This document shows positions 33,034 to 45,082 of a DNA stretch of 64,000 nucleotides, piece by piece (the stretch's first letter is position 1; each line of letters begins with the position of its first letter). The stretch comes from Dipodascopsis uninucleata var. uninucleata (Eukaryota > Ascomycota > Lipomycetes > Lipomycetales > Lipomycetaceae). A program made the position numbers and the translations under genes. Location: assembly GCA_030568195.1 (NCBI GenBank), contig JAJLTO010000004.1, positions 930,001-994,000 on the forward strand, written 5' to 3'. The notes under the pieces are model-generated. The model ran no database searches, was not told the origin of the DNA, and saw nothing but the letters and a program-made list of their open reading frames with translations.

Positions 33034-35935
33034 ATGTCGGACGTTGTGCGCTCGCTTTCTCCGACGTCGAACCCAAAGAGAAGTCCTTCGATTGTACGGA
33101 GAAAGATAGAAAACCTGAGACGAAGGCGAAGAAGACATCTGTCTTCTAAGGATGCAGTAGAATCAAATGGAGATCTTGGACCTGAATCGAGAGCTTGGGA
33201 TGTGTTAGGACAGACTGAGGACAACAGTGGAGGCTCAGACTCGTGGAGCGGAAGGTGAGCCAACGCAATTTTTTTTTCACGCACTAAGTCATTTAATGGT
33301 GCAGAATATGTTTGGAATGAAATGATGGACATACCAAATGGATCAAAATATTTGATAGCTAAACGGTACCATATTCTGTGGGAATGATGACTGAATCATG
33401 ATATGGAAAGGTGGCCCGGCGAAAACACATCATCGAGTGACGTGGTTGCTTGAATCTATAACCGTTTGCTTTTTAACCTTTGTAGTGCTTTGTATTGAGT
33501 ATTTTTTTTCTAACGAATGCTTATAATGTAGCGAATCTTTAAGGACCGAAAACTATGAATCTGAAGAAGATTTGGATAGTATAAATGATTTCAATAGTGC
33601 TGGACATACGAGTGGAAATAGCAATGGCAGCAGTAATAACAATCCACCCAAGCGGAGTTTGGCTCATTCGGTAACTCTACCGGCTTTAGGTACCAGTCTA
33701 TCAGATATGAGCAGTACATCCGATACAAGAAGAGATGAGGGGGAAAATTCTCACTCAAATTTAAGTATCAGGTCTGATAGTAATGATATTGGATCAAAGC
33801 CCAAGGAAGACCCTACTCAGACTCCATTGACATTTTTTTCAAGCGTCATTTCAGCTGCTCAAAATGCGGCGAACACATTCACTAATCTGACAGGATCTGG
33901 TCCTACAGTGCACAAGAAAGAAGACGATATGAAATCACCAATAGATATAGTCGCAAATGAAGCTAAACAGTTCGAGGGTAGACCACGTGCTGATACAGAG
34001 CCCGCACTGCGAACCTCTATCGAGGGTTTGCGCGGAACACCATCCAAAGCTGTCACTACTCTCGGCAAAGGTGAGCTTTCATTAAGTAGCATACTTAGTA
34101 ACCATTCTTCTACGCCGAATTTAGATCAGGAAAATTTTGCAAAATTCAACGATGAACCAGTTGTCGATGCGTCTTTTAACAGCGATGTACCATTCAGTCA
34201 GGATCCTAAACTTTTGGCTGACGAGAAGGTTGGGTCTAGAGGCGGTTCGCTAAGACTCTCAGGACCTAAGAAACGGTCTATATCTGCTCATCGCAGGCGA
34301 GGGTCGTCGGTCACTAGTCAGCCACAAACACCACAAGTTCAGTCCTTCGCGTTGCCCAAAGTTACTGGTTATGCTGTTGCTAGCAAGAAACGCAACAGAG
34401 AGTTTCACGCCCTATTCAGATCTGTGCCTGAAGACGACTATTTGATCGAAGACTATGGATGTGCACTTAGCCGGGAAATTCTTCTACAGGGTAGAATGTA
34501 TATTTCTGAGCAGCACATTTGCTTTAATGCAAACATTTTTGGTTGGGTGACTAACCTGGTCATATCATTCGACGAGGTCGTAGCTATTGAAAAGAAGACT
34601 ACTGTTGGTCTTTTCCCTAATGCTATTGTGATCCAAACTCTTCATGCTCGCAATGTATTTGCTAGTTTTATATCTCGTGACAGCACTTATGAACTAATAT
34701 GCTCAATATGGCGCAATGAAGAACCACCAGGTTCACATTCTGAATCGTCTGATGACAGATCTCCCTCATCTGAAGATGATGAAGAAGAGGACGACGAAGA
34801 AGATAATAACGCAGCAGAGTTATCTGGAGACGAGACTACCGAAGATGGAGATCAAGCGGCTGAATCTACTACTCAGGTACCTGAAGCGTTACATGCTGAG
34901 ATTGGCCCGCTCCAGCACAAACCTACACAGTGCGCATGTGGCTCTGGTGACCATTATGATAAAGTTGTAGCTGATTCTGTTGTGAATGCTCCTTTAGGAA
35001 AGATAGCTAATCTTTTGTGGGGAGAGAAAACTGCATGGATAGAAAACTATCTAACTAAGGTCTCTAAGATCTTGGACCTCGCTCCGATACCAATATTTGC
35101 TGCTAGTGAAGAAAATGACGGTAAGAAAGCAAGATTAATACAATATACGAAGCCTCTGAATGTAAGCATGGGTCCAAGGCAGACTAAGTGTTTTATTACG
35201 GAAGTGATCGAACATTGGGACTTGAACGATTATGTTTGTGTTATTGTATCAACATCCACTCCCGACGTACCTAATGGTAATTTGTTTGTTGTGAAAGCAA
35301 GATACTGCTTGACTTGGGCTGAGAATAATGCTACCAGAATTTTTATTACTTCCACAGTGGAATGGAGTGGCAAAAGTTGGATCAAAGGTCCTATTGAAAA
35401 AGGTGCAAATGATGGTCAGATTCAAGCTGCGAAGGAGCTTATCGGAGTACTTCAAACAGAAGTTCAACCCAAACCACCAAAGAACAAGCGAAAGAAACAT
35501 CGCAAGACTAGGAAAGTTGTGATTCAAACCAAGGATGCTTCTGTGGCAAAGATAGATAATGTTCCTGGACTCTCAGGACTGTTTTCGAGATTCGGAATAT
35601 TGTCAGAAACAGATGGTACCAATATCACATATATTTTCATATTCCTATTCAGCGCTTTCCTGCTCACGATTGCCTTTTTGGGTTTGCGGCGAAGTTCTAC
35701 TGTAGACAGAAGTGAAAAATGGAATATATTATGGGATTTGGAAGAGCGGCGATTATGGGAATGGATGCAGGATAGAACAACTTATTCGGCGTCTAAAGAG
35801 TATGATAGCATACCGCCTGCAAGTTCATCTAGCCGAAGAGCTGGATTTCTTAGTCGGCATGAAATTGAGGAAGCCATTTCAATAACACAGAAACGACTAG
35901 ACCTTTTGAGATTAAAAATCGAAGATGCTGATTGA
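33034..35935 (+). CDS. GRAM/VASt sterol-transfer protein at membrane contact sites (Lam/Ltc family)
   Basis: Two exons, 33034-33254 and 33532-35935 (AG|C = Ser); 874 residues; the 277-nt intron has a GTGAGC donor, TCTAAC branch and TAG acceptor. A basic, Ser-rich N-terminus is followed by a GRAM domain (about residues 358-455; FHALFRSVPEDDYLIEDYGC...), an acidic linker, one VASt/StART-like domain (about 553-711, with LLWGEKTAWIENYL), a Lys-rich patch and a single transmembrane segment (about 772-792). This is the layout of ER-anchored Lam proteins that move sterol to the plasma membrane, vacuole or mitochondria. With one VASt domain it is closer in layout to Lam5/Lam6 than to Lam2/Lam4, which have two. 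Confidence 0.88.
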
Positions 35936-36877
35936 TAAGGTCGTTAGTTAACATGTTGTATCTTGCATATCTATTTGCGTCTGCTTTTTATGTGTACAAT
36001 CAGTTCGCCAGGATCAAGTGATTCTGTTATTGTATGCTTTCACTATTGAACCTGCGTTTATATGTCTAATTCAAATAACCTTGTGATTTTGGTCTGTTAT
36101 TTAACATATGCTGATACTCTCTATTTCATCATTCTTTATGTCTCACACTCTTTATATAAATAATTTTTATATCTATTCCCTTTTATATTTATTACTCTTA
36201 CATCTTTAACAATATCTACTTAAAACGTTCATTAAGGGATGTTTTCTTTATTCGGTGATATTGCATCACTTTTAAGATATTTATATGCCCAGACTTAATG
36301 TTCTGTCTTGTATCTAACGATGCTATGTGTATATCAGCAATATCTTTGCTGATGCGATGCACTCCATCAGTGTTACTGCCAGTAGCATAGTTGCATCTAT
36401 GCTTTAGAAGCATGAATTAACAGATATCGATTCAGTTTCTGCGCTTCTTTCCTTCTCGTTTTCACTTATTTATTGCTGGTCGTTTTTCTCTTTTTTGTTT
36501 ATTGAGTTATATTAAAAGCATGCACTAACAATTATTCAATGTCTATTGTATGTATAAATAAAAGCGCGCAAGAATAATATTGTGGTGATACTGATATATT
36601 CAATGGACGTAGAAAGTAGCAAATCTGAAACTCAAAATTGGCCCTAATTCCGATATGCTTTGTCTATAGCCCTAAATTTCGAGCATGCGATAGCGACAAT
36701 TAATCGATTATTCGAATGACCGTTTGCTCCGCTTCTGGATTAATTTTTTAATTATTACTCCTCATTCTCCGATTATATGACGAATTGTGTTTCTTTTGTT
36801 GCACAATAGCTCAATCAGATTTTTAGAATTATAATTATATTATTGGTGGTATCAATTAGTACATAAAATAGACCAAA
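35936..36877. other. LAM-like to FMP41 intergenic region
   Basis: About 940 bp between tandem plus-strand genes, strongly AT-rich. No gene or known RNA is recognised. Confidence 0.5.
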
Positions 36878-37804
36878 ATGAGTGTTGTATTTGCTGAAAG
36901 ATGTAGGAAGGTCATTTGCATTGGCAGAAATTACTTCGACCATGTTCTTGAGCTCAACAATGCGAAACCAAAGCAGCCATTCTTCTTTTTAAAGCCTCCT
37001 TCTTCGATTTTGCTCCCAGGCGAAGGCCCGATTCTGGCACCAAAGGGCGTCACTTTGCATTACGAGGTCGAATTAGCTCTTATTATGGGCAAGACTGTCA
37101 AAGATTTCACCATCGCAGGAAAGGATAAAGAAGCAGTCGAAAAAGAGGTCATTGACGCCATTGAAGGTATTCTAATCTTAGTGAGGAGATATATTTAGAT
37201 TTTATTAACTCTTTGTAAGGTTTATTCATATTATGATTGCTGACGAAAATATATCATTTTTAGGTTATGCCATCGGTATTGACATGACTGCTCGCAACGT
37301 TCAGGACGATATCAAGAAGAAAGGTCTTCCGTGGACTACTGCAAAAGGTTTTGATACATTCCTTCCAATGTCGTAAGTACTTTGGTATTGCATTGTAGTA
37401 TCAAATCCCTTCAATGTTTGGTTGTTTGAGATTTGACTTTCTGTTACTATTGTGTGAGTATATCTAACTATAAACCCAGGACTTTCATCCCGAAATCAAA
37501 GATCCCAAACCCAGCTGATGTCACTTTGTACCTCACTGTTAACAACAAGGAGCCCAAGAACCAACATGACTCCACCAATCTCATGATGTTCCCCATCCCT
37601 GAGATCCTGTCTGCTATTTCAAGCGTCATGACTATCCACCCAGGTGATATCGTTTTAACTGGTACGCCCAAGGGAGTCGGTCCTGTTGTCCCTGGTGACC
37701 ATATTTCTGCTGGTCTGGAGGTCAACGGCGTTGATATTCCAGAAGCTAAGATTGAAGTCGATGTTGCTAATAGAAACGGTATCTACGTTTTCAGAGAAAA
37801 CTAG
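36878..37804 (+). CDS. FMP41: FAHD1-like mitochondrial acylpyruvase/oxaloacetate decarboxylase
   Basis: Three exons: 36878-37166, 37264-37372, 37480-37804; 240 residues. The joins restore GYAIGIDMTARNVQ (G|GT) and PMSTFIPKSKIPNP (TC|G). The fumarylacetoacetate-hydrolase fold motifs are present: GRNYFDHVLE near the N-terminus, the metal-binding HYEVELALIMGK glutamates, the Asp in GIDMTARNVQ, and GDIVLTGTPKGVGPV. Homologues such as yeast Fmp41 and human FAHD1 are mitochondrial and act on acylpyruvates or oxaloacetate. The first intron has an unusual GTATTC donor, but the frame and homology need it. Convergent with the JmjC gene. Confidence 0.92.
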
Positions 37805-38007
37805 AATGGCTGTTTGCTTTTTATATTTGAATTGGTCCGCTTAAAATGTAAAGAGACTTTTTTAAAGCTGTACTGAGTGGAAGTTGAAATGAGCATTACG
37901 AAATTAAAAATAATGCGTTATATTTTAATATAGAACTACCTCTTTACTCTAAATAATACATTTAGGTCATAAAGATAGATCATTCTCTTGTGCAATTTTG
38001 CTTAGTC

Positions 38008-39724
38008 TTATTCTTCGTCTTCTTCATTTTCAGATTCAAATCCAAATCCAAAATTGAACGTAGTTTCTTTTTCATTCACTAATTTCTCCCATTGTGAAGC
38101 ACTCTCGGAACCAGAGGCTAGGTCATTAATCTTTGCAAGTTCACGAACAGGTAATTCATTAGAACCTAGACCTCTTAATTTTGATAAAAAAAATTCGTAA
38201 ACGTCAATATCTGGTGTTTCGTCATCGTCCTTAACCATTCCATATTCAATATTATTTGTGCTATGTGCGTCGACCTTTCGCTGGAATCCAGAGATCTGCT
38301 CTTTCCTGTCTTTTAAAAAGCGCAGAACATTTCTTACATGAGGTAATGGAACGAAATTTTGAGTCTGCCCAGCTATCATGTTAGGATATTACTTGTTGGA
38401 GTACGAAGGCTCATTAAGATATTATACTTACAAGCGCAATTGTCGACGTAATGTTTATTACTAGATGCCACCACCCCGAAGGAACATAAAGAACCTCTCC
38501 TGCCTTGCAAAATCCATCGAGATACTCGGTTTTCTGAATTGCACCTTTGTGAAACTCGATAAGCCATTCAGCAATTGATAAAGGACTTGTAACCTCGCTT
38601 TCATCTAAAATAAGAGAATGTTAAGAGAAAACTCGTAAAAATCAAAATTGAGATTAGTCAGCATACCTTCGGATGTATAGACCCCAGGCGGTAATACGTT
38701 AGGAGGAAACATGATCCAGTATTTTTCACCTTCTACAACAGCATTCCAGGCAGATGTGGCATTTGGGTCTTTATGAAATGTGCTACCACTTCTTTCCGGT
38801 CCTATTATGATCCATCTGTAGTCGGGTCGGATATCCGCAAGTAGAGTAAAGTAATCTGTCTTGAATATTTCTGGAACATTATATTCGTCGGTAAGCTTAG
38901 TCTTCCTAGCGAAATTTTTATCAAAAAGATATAACGGGCTCTCATCAGAATTGGACTTCATATATTCTGAATATATTTTCAAGGGCCATTGAACACACTC
39001 CTGCTGAAATTCAATGTCATTGAACTCCGCTTCTAGATCTGTCAATTTCCATCGCGGCCACTCAAAATTCTCTATGATAAAAGGTTCAAATGCCAATTTT
39101 GAGTCAAATTCCTCTTGTGAAGGACATTTTTTAAATCTTTGAATTTTTTGATCGATATGTCTGTTTCGGAATTGCGACAGATACGTTGATATATTTACAG
39201 CAGAGCAATAAAATGGGCGATACAATGCGTCCGAGTAGAAGCCCGCACAGCTGAACCTTGCTTCAGACAATTCGTCAATTGAATAAAAAGTCCTTCTCCA
39301 GGTGCCATACCATTTTTTAGGTATCATTTCTCGACTGTTGTGTACAATGGATAAAAGGTTAGAATGTTATGAGAATATATAATTTAATTCAGCACACTAA
39401 CCTGACGAACAGATGCTTCCACAGATCGTCTTGTAGAGCAAAAGCTGAAAATATCCGACTAGTATAACCGAGATTTCTAAGATCCTTAGGACCTAGAAGC
39501 TGGAGAAATGATAATATAAGCTCATCTGGCCAGGGTCCAAAATAACCAAGCCCATTAGATCGCATTTCAATGCTTCGTTTGCCCGCATTATCGTCTGCTA
39601 ATATCAGGTTACCTAATGGCTGAATATCTAGAATATGTGTCTTATCGACAGTCAAAGGATCGACTTTCTGCTTCTTCGACAAAGGTCTGACTTCGAATTC
39701 TGTCTTCCTCTTTGCTGATCCCAT
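38008..39724 (-). CDS. F-box plus JmjC-domain oxygenase-like protein
   Basis: Four exons: 39402-39724, 38667-39334, 38432-38604, 38008-38364; 506 residues. The N-terminus has a KKQK-type nuclear signal and an F-box-like segment (WPDELILSFLQLLGPKDLRNLGYTSRIFSAF). The JmjC core follows: STFHKDPNATSAWNAVVEGEKYWIMFPP supplies the HxD iron ligands, and PSGWWHLVIN the distal His; the exon 3/4 join gives IALTQNFVP, typical of the family. This resembles JMJD6-like/F-box JmjC proteins of fungi, 2-oxoglutarate/Fe(II) oxygenases acting on protein or RNA. The substrate is unknown. Exon 4 uses the second of two nearby AGs (GCTGGGCAG) because only that one keeps frame. Confidence 0.85.
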
Positions 39725-40272
39725 GATAAATATATAGCCTAGCAATGTTACAGGTACTGTTCAATTCGTCTGACACGGATTTATTCTTGAAAAACCTTTG
39801 CAGAAATTTAGGGCGAAGGTTTTCCTAAGGTTTTACTTCTCCCAAGCATTGGTTTTCCAGATAAATATATAGCAGAGAACAGCAAACAATTACAGTATAG
39901 ACAATAGCATATGTATCTAAAAACAAATTATTCAGGCTAGTCTAAGTAATTATAAAATACAATTAGCTGCAACTGAGAGTCCAGATAATAAAATGATGTC
40001 AAGAAATTAAATATTAAGTACAAATTTACGATGTTATACACAGGAGCAAAGCAGAAAAATTTATAGAAGCTAAACTTGCCCTGAGATTATGAAGAAATAT
40101 TATTAAAAATGATGATTTAACCATGTTTTCTCAATTTTGAAAGAATCCTGCTATTAGATTAATATTAAACAATTATTAAAAAGTTAAGAAACACCTGAAG
40201 ATCGCGGTGTTGATTAGATTTGAAGAAGTTTCATATCGACCATACACAAGAGATGGCGACAGCTTAGGACCT
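39725..40272. other. Non-coding gap upstream of the JmjC gene
   Basis: About 550 bp of AT-rich sequence, presumably the JmjC promoter. Nothing else is recognised. Confidence 0.45.
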
Positions 40273-40611
40273 TCAACTTGACTTGGTCGAATCAATAGAC
40301 ATTCTGCTACTAGAAAATCTAGAAATTACTAACTCATTTGGTATATCCAGTAGCTCTCTAGTATCTCGTTTGGTCTTGAATGTACTTCCACTGCGCATCT
40401 CGTACTCCAGCATGATGTCGCTAGTAGTAAAGTCGAATCTCGAGTCAAACTCGCAATCAACTATATCTCCTGAATCAATATATTTGGAGACATACCTATT
40501 GTCTTTTGCTTTTTTATATAGATCATTTTTAGGCCGTAAATACTTGTTAGCCGACCTGATTGATCCTCCTTGGCTCCATTTGAGAGAGCTTATTTTGGTA
40601 TTGCTACTCAT
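40273..40611 (-). CDS. Possible small orphan protein or terminal exon
   Basis: An ATG-started frame of 112 residues (MSSNTKISSLKWSQGGSIRS...). It is hydrophilic and Ser/Lys/Asp-rich, unlike the Leu-rich opposite-strand frame, which makes this the likelier coding strand. No family is recognised. It could be a complete small gene, the last exon of a spliced gene, or chance. Confidence 0.35.
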   Translation of the reverse strand: MSSNTKISSLKWSQGGSIRSANKYLRPKNDLYKKAKDNRYVSKYIDSGDIVDCEFDSRFDFTTSDIMLEYEMRSGSTFKTKRDTRELLDIPNELVISRFSSSRMSIDSTKSS

Positions 40612-42188
40612 AAGACGATATGTCAGCAAGCTATGCTATTATTCGCTTGTTCTGCTGTGAGAAATTGCTCTCAGATGGTATCTACCATCCGGAGCTGATT
40701 TTATTTGACGCCACCAAATCATGTCTACTTACAATTCGTTCAGCATTATTCCGTCTAAACAGCTATCTAGCTGCTCTGGGTATATATTTGTCACGAAATG
40801 TATGTTTATTGTGGAACTGCGGCGATAATGAAGACAGTCTTATCGGTCAGAAAAATTTGCTGCTCAAAGCAAGTTAAATATGTAAGCGTGGAAGCTCTAA
40901 TATTTAGTTTCACACGGTCTCAGGTAGATGTTCTAAGGGGCTGCTATATCTCAGAGGTTGTTAATATTAGACCTTCGCATGCAGATTTGATATTCTCGCT
41001 TCTTTTTATTTTGCAAGACCGACAGATTGTGACGTGTGAGACTGGCTGTTTCCTGCTGCAGCATTTTATATATATCAATATATTGCAAATAGGAGGAGTT
41101 TTGTTGTCGTAGTCGATCTGAGCCTTTAAGCACATAATTATTTATTTATACGCGTGCACGTACCTTACGCCACATGGTTGACTCAATTTGATGACATCAT
41201 TATACGTTATACTGCCAGCAAGTACACTTATAGTGCACGAAAATTCTATTTCATCCATTGCCAAAACATCGTGAATGCCTTCTACTAGATATTAGGACTA
41301 CATTGAGTTTTAGGAATTCTGCTGAACGAAAAGGTAAAGAATCTTTCTGTTGATGATGGAAGAATATTGAAAATAGGATGATGAGCCAAAGGATCAACCA
41401 TTAGAAGTGCGTCTGTAATTAGCCTTGCAGCCTGCAGAGATTGAGACTGTTCATCGCCGGATACTGAAGATATCCGCTACTAAAAATCCCAGGGAAATCC
41501 CACGTGTCATTTATTGCTTTCTATCACTAAAATGTTTTCTTGACGTCGACACTAAGTTGTTAAAATCACGGTTTAAGGAAACGAAGTGAATATGTATACT
41601 ACTGTAGCAAACCTCGAAAACAAAGAATTGGTATAGCATTACAAGATATACTCCTATAGCCCACTGAAAATAAAAGCTAGCATTTTGGCTAAGGAATACA
41701 AATACCCTAGAAACCATGAGGACTAGCAGTAATCGCCTTCAGCAAAATGATGCAACTGTAATTACTCTTAAAATCAAGTACTGGGTTGGTACATCATTGA
41801 TCGCATAGAAGACAAAAAAGCGATTAAAATTAACTTCAAATTCAAGAAGTCTAGAATCAGATGGTCAATTGCAAAGGCTTATAACGAGAAGCAGAAGTAG
41901 CTATCAGGGACGAATAGATCCTACAAGGTTTGTATCTGAGACGCCCACAATCGCAAGTCCAGAGAACAGGAAGACTAATAATGCAAAGGCCAAAGTGAAG
42001 TGTTGAATAAAAATACTTAACACATAAAACAAAACATATCAAATTTAAACTATTTAATAGGACAAAAGAAAATATCAAAATACCAAACAAACGCCAAAGA
42101 CTACGACCATGCCCAGACTTACAAGTTAATCAAAAAGAGTCAAAATCAGTCTTGCAAACGTGTAACAAAGAGAGCACATATATTCTGT
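40612..42188. other. Gene-poor gap
   Basis: About 1.6 kb with only short frames. A minus-strand segment at 41285-41476 reads 63 codons to a stop directly after a TTTTTAG acceptor-like sequence and has protein-like composition (SVSGDEQSQSLQAARLITDA...). Just upstream, 41511-41717 holds an ATG-started 68-residue hydrophobic frame. I could not join them in a consistent spliced model. Confidence 0.4.
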
Positions 42189-44195
42189 TTAGATAGTTCG
42201 AGGGCTGTCAATCAAAGAGGTAACACTGGGCTTACTTCTCAGGACGATCATAGAATTCGATCTATAAGTACCATTAAATCCCACCATACCATTAACCAAA
42301 TCAGATAACGCAGTGTCGCGCATAATAGGAATTTCTGCCTTCACTGGTGACTCGATGGGAACCAATGTTTCTTTCTCATCCCCCATAACTTGGACAAACT
42401 CTCTAAATCTAACAGTATTTCCTTTCTTTGATGACGTCATGCTGATAGCGCTAAGTGGAGTCTCAGGGCTGCTTGCAACACAGGTATCAGAATCAGATAG
42501 AGGGGAATAAGGGAATGGAAGCACTTCAGCAATGACATTCTTAGTAAACTCACTGCATTCACTTTCAACTGGACTTGTAGGAGTAGCAGTTGAAGAACTG
42601 GCGGTAGAGCATGTTTTGTCATTGCTCCCCACGTTGTCACTATCAGAACCCCTACCAATACATGGCTTATGGATACCTTGGTGTAACACGCGCTTTTGGT
42701 CGCTGTCAGCGATCGTTGCAAAGCTGGTATCAAGTCGCAAGCCAGTATCTGACTTCTTCTTTTCAGAGGTATTTGTTGGAGCTTGTGTTAATAACTTTGG
42801 TAAGTTATTATGGGTATTATTAGCAGAATGGTATAACTCCTTAACTCTGGAGCTGATTTTCTTGAAAATAGACTTTTCATTTAGTTTGAAGAGCTTATCA
42901 AGATCAGTGAAATCCTTCCTCTCTGAACTAGACTCCGATCCACTGTCAGAAACACTCTTACTCTCATTATTTGCGGCATCCATATTTTCTGTATTCTGTC
43001 GACGCCAATGAGAGCCGCGATGTCGAATAGTCTGAGATGCTCGTTGAAAGATCTCATTTAACTGCAGCTTGGAACGCTTCATCATTAAATCCTTATCGGT
43101 CTTGATTGCATCGTTCCTCTTTTCATTCTTTGGTATGTCGTCATCTTCAGAAATATGACTGACTGTATAGTAATCGTCTTCGCTAGATTGATTGCTACCG
43201 GGACTAGACTCAGATCGCTTATCTGACTCGGAAGTAGTTGCAACAGGAATGTTAACGAACTCTTTCGTTTGATCCAATACATTGAGCATTGTAGGACTCG
43301 GCAAACTGAATTTTATCGGGCTAGGGTCGCGATTTTGGATTTGAGCACGTTGACTGCGAAGCGACATTCGTCGCCAAAGTGTTTGACCTTCTGATACAGC
43401 CCCACATCCAGCAGCAGACTCTAATTCCGCCGCTGATGCTTCAACCATACTTTGGATCTTGGCTATGGCAGCGTCCGTATCGAATGTCTCGTCATGTACA
43501 GATTGATCTTGGTGTGGCTCATTTTCTGAAAATATGACTGGTTTGGTTTGCTCAAAAGACACCTCAGCTTCTTTCACTATTGACTTGTTCTCATCAGTCG
43601 TTTTGTCTAGATTTTCTTCGGCTAAACGTTCCTGAACCGCCATAAGTTGAGTTCCAAGTGCAGTAGCAGAGAAATCGTTGGAATAAGTTATCTCTGGCAA
43701 GCTCGGAACTGGAGCTGACAGTAAATCATCCATAGCCAGGGAACGGCGTCTGGAGCCTCCTCCTCTCTTTCCCCCTTTACCAAAACTGCTCATTATCCTT
43801 CGAACTGACCCACGAAGACCATGATCCTGTCTTGGTGGCCTTAGGAAACCATTACTAAGACATCGACGCTCAACTGGTGAACTGCTAACACTTGCTGATA
43901 GCTGTACAGCAAGGCCCGCCGTTGCAGTGAACTCTTCGATCTTTGGCTGTGGACCTCGAGGAGTAGGTATCCGAGCTCTAATTGCTGTGGTCTGAGGGTG
44001 AAAGTAACTTATTCTGGACTTTTCTTTATCGCTTCCTTGTCTCCTTATTTTCACAGGAGACGAAGGGCCCATTAAATCGTTATGCACTTGCTCCCGAGCT
44101 AAGTCGGTTGCGGAGCTCACTCGTGATCTTGTTGAAATAGGAGTATTCATTCCATATGGCGTAGTTTCGCCTAGTATTGACCCAAGTGTTTCCAT
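42189..44195 (-). CDS. Large Ser-rich orphan protein
   Basis: 668 residues from the ATG at 44193-44195 (METLGSILGETTPYG); upstream in frame only a GTG is available. Mostly low-complexity and disordered, with many Ser-Pro and Thr-Pro sites suggesting kinase control. Recognisable patches are SPVKIRR, the basic GSVRRIMSSFGKGGKRGGGSRRR at about residues 130-152, and TVRFREFVQVMGDEKETLVPIESPVK near the C-terminus. No catalytic domain or membrane segment is visible. The long frame and coding-like composition support a real gene. A regulatory or scaffold role is only a guess. Confidence 0.75.
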   Translation of the reverse strand: METLGSILGETTPYGMNTPISTRSRVSSATDLAREQVHNDLMGPSSPVKIRRQGSDKEKSRISYFHPQTTAIRARIPTPRGPQPKIEEFTATAGLAVQLSASVSSSPVERRCLSNGFLRPPRQDHGLRGSVRRIMSSFGKGGKRGGGSRRRSLAMDDLLSAPVPSLPEITYSNDFSATALGTQLMAVQERLAEENLDKTTDENKSIVKEAEVSFEQTKPVIFSENEPHQDQSVHDETFDTDAAIAKIQSMVEASAAELESAAGCGAVSEGQTLWRRMSLRSQRAQIQNRDPSPIKFSLPSPTMLNVLDQTKEFVNIPVATTSESDKRSESSPGSNQSSEDDYYTVSHISEDDDIPKNEKRNDAIKTDKDLMMKRSKLQLNEIFQRASQTIRHRGSHWRRQNTENMDAANNESKSVSDSGSESSSERKDFTDLDKLFKLNEKSIFKKISSRVKELYHSANNTHNNLPKLLTQAPTNTSEKKKSDTGLRLDTSFATIADSDQKRVLHQGIHKPCIGRGSDSDNVGSNDKTCSTASSSTATPTSPVESECSEFTKNVIAEVLPFPYSPLSDSDTCVASSPETPLSAISMTSSKKGNTVRFREFVQVMGDEKETLVPIESPVKAEIPIMRDTALSDLVNGMVGFNGTYRSNSMIVLRSKPSVTSLIDSPRTI

Positions 44196-45082
44196 ATTGA
44201 TATATATCACTTAATAAAGGCTTATAAGATGCCCTTAAAGTAAGCTGATTACAGAATCTCCAAAGTTCTAGACTATAAACGAACGATCTATTGTTCGCCG
44301 AGATGTGTGTTACGCAGTATCCTAGACTACATAATTGATTTTCATTAGCTCTCATTCACATTCACATTCCTGCTGTTCTTTTACCTTCCTCACGTCTAGA
44401 ACTAGACTCAACGATAATTTCCAACTCTAAGATAGAACTCACTTTGAAAATAAAATTTACCTGTTCCGGTCCTCTTATCGTCTTCTAACTGTACTCAATG
44501 TCCAGGACTCTGAGAGACTTGCGCCGAATCTATATATTTATACGGGTTTGATAAACATATGTCGATTCCCCACTAAAACACGACAAGAAAAATTTATAGA
44601 ATAATGTCAGACTATATAAAACTTTTTACAGAAATCAAATGGCAGAATTTTTACTCATGATGGTGGACTTTTTTACGACTGTTAACTTAGGCCGATTTAT
44701 AACGTGTTGAAGAATACAAAGAAAGACATGATAATTAAACACTACGCGCTCTAAAATGTTCACATTCTGTCGTGAACTTTATATTGGCTAGTTCAGAACA
44801 AAGAGTAGGTCTGTCACTTATGCGCTCATGTCAAACCAACTGCTACAAAGAGGGAAGTGTCAATAGAAGCGTTATCGATTGGCAAGACGTAAATAATGAA
44901 ATATAATGAATTAACGCATATATTTAGACATAAAAATTGTCAAGGTAACAGACGCGAGAAATAAGTCACACCATAATATTATACACAAAATAATCAAAAA
45001 CAATGAGTACCGACATCTTTTATGCGAACAACACTCGGAATCAGAGGTGGAGCTGGAGGTTCAAGTACCTTTAGTCTACCAT
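44196..45082. other. Gap between NUP188-like and Ser-rich orphan genes
   Basis: About 890 bp holding the orphan's promoter and the NUP188-like 3' flank. A GTAAAT donor-like site near 44460 on the minus strand could mark a 5' untranslated intron of the orphan gene. No supported gene. Confidence 0.45.

Noticed and set aside
41340-41460. Box C/D snoRNA-like TGATGA and CTGA motifs
   Set aside because: These short motifs occur by chance; no terminal stem or rRNA guide could be shown by eye.
42532-43011. 159-codon plus-strand frame opposite the Ser-rich orphan
   Set aside because: It lies wholly antisense to a 668-residue gene, starts inside it, is Leu/Ser-rich as expected from the complement of Ser/Asp/Glu-rich coding sequence, and matches nothing.
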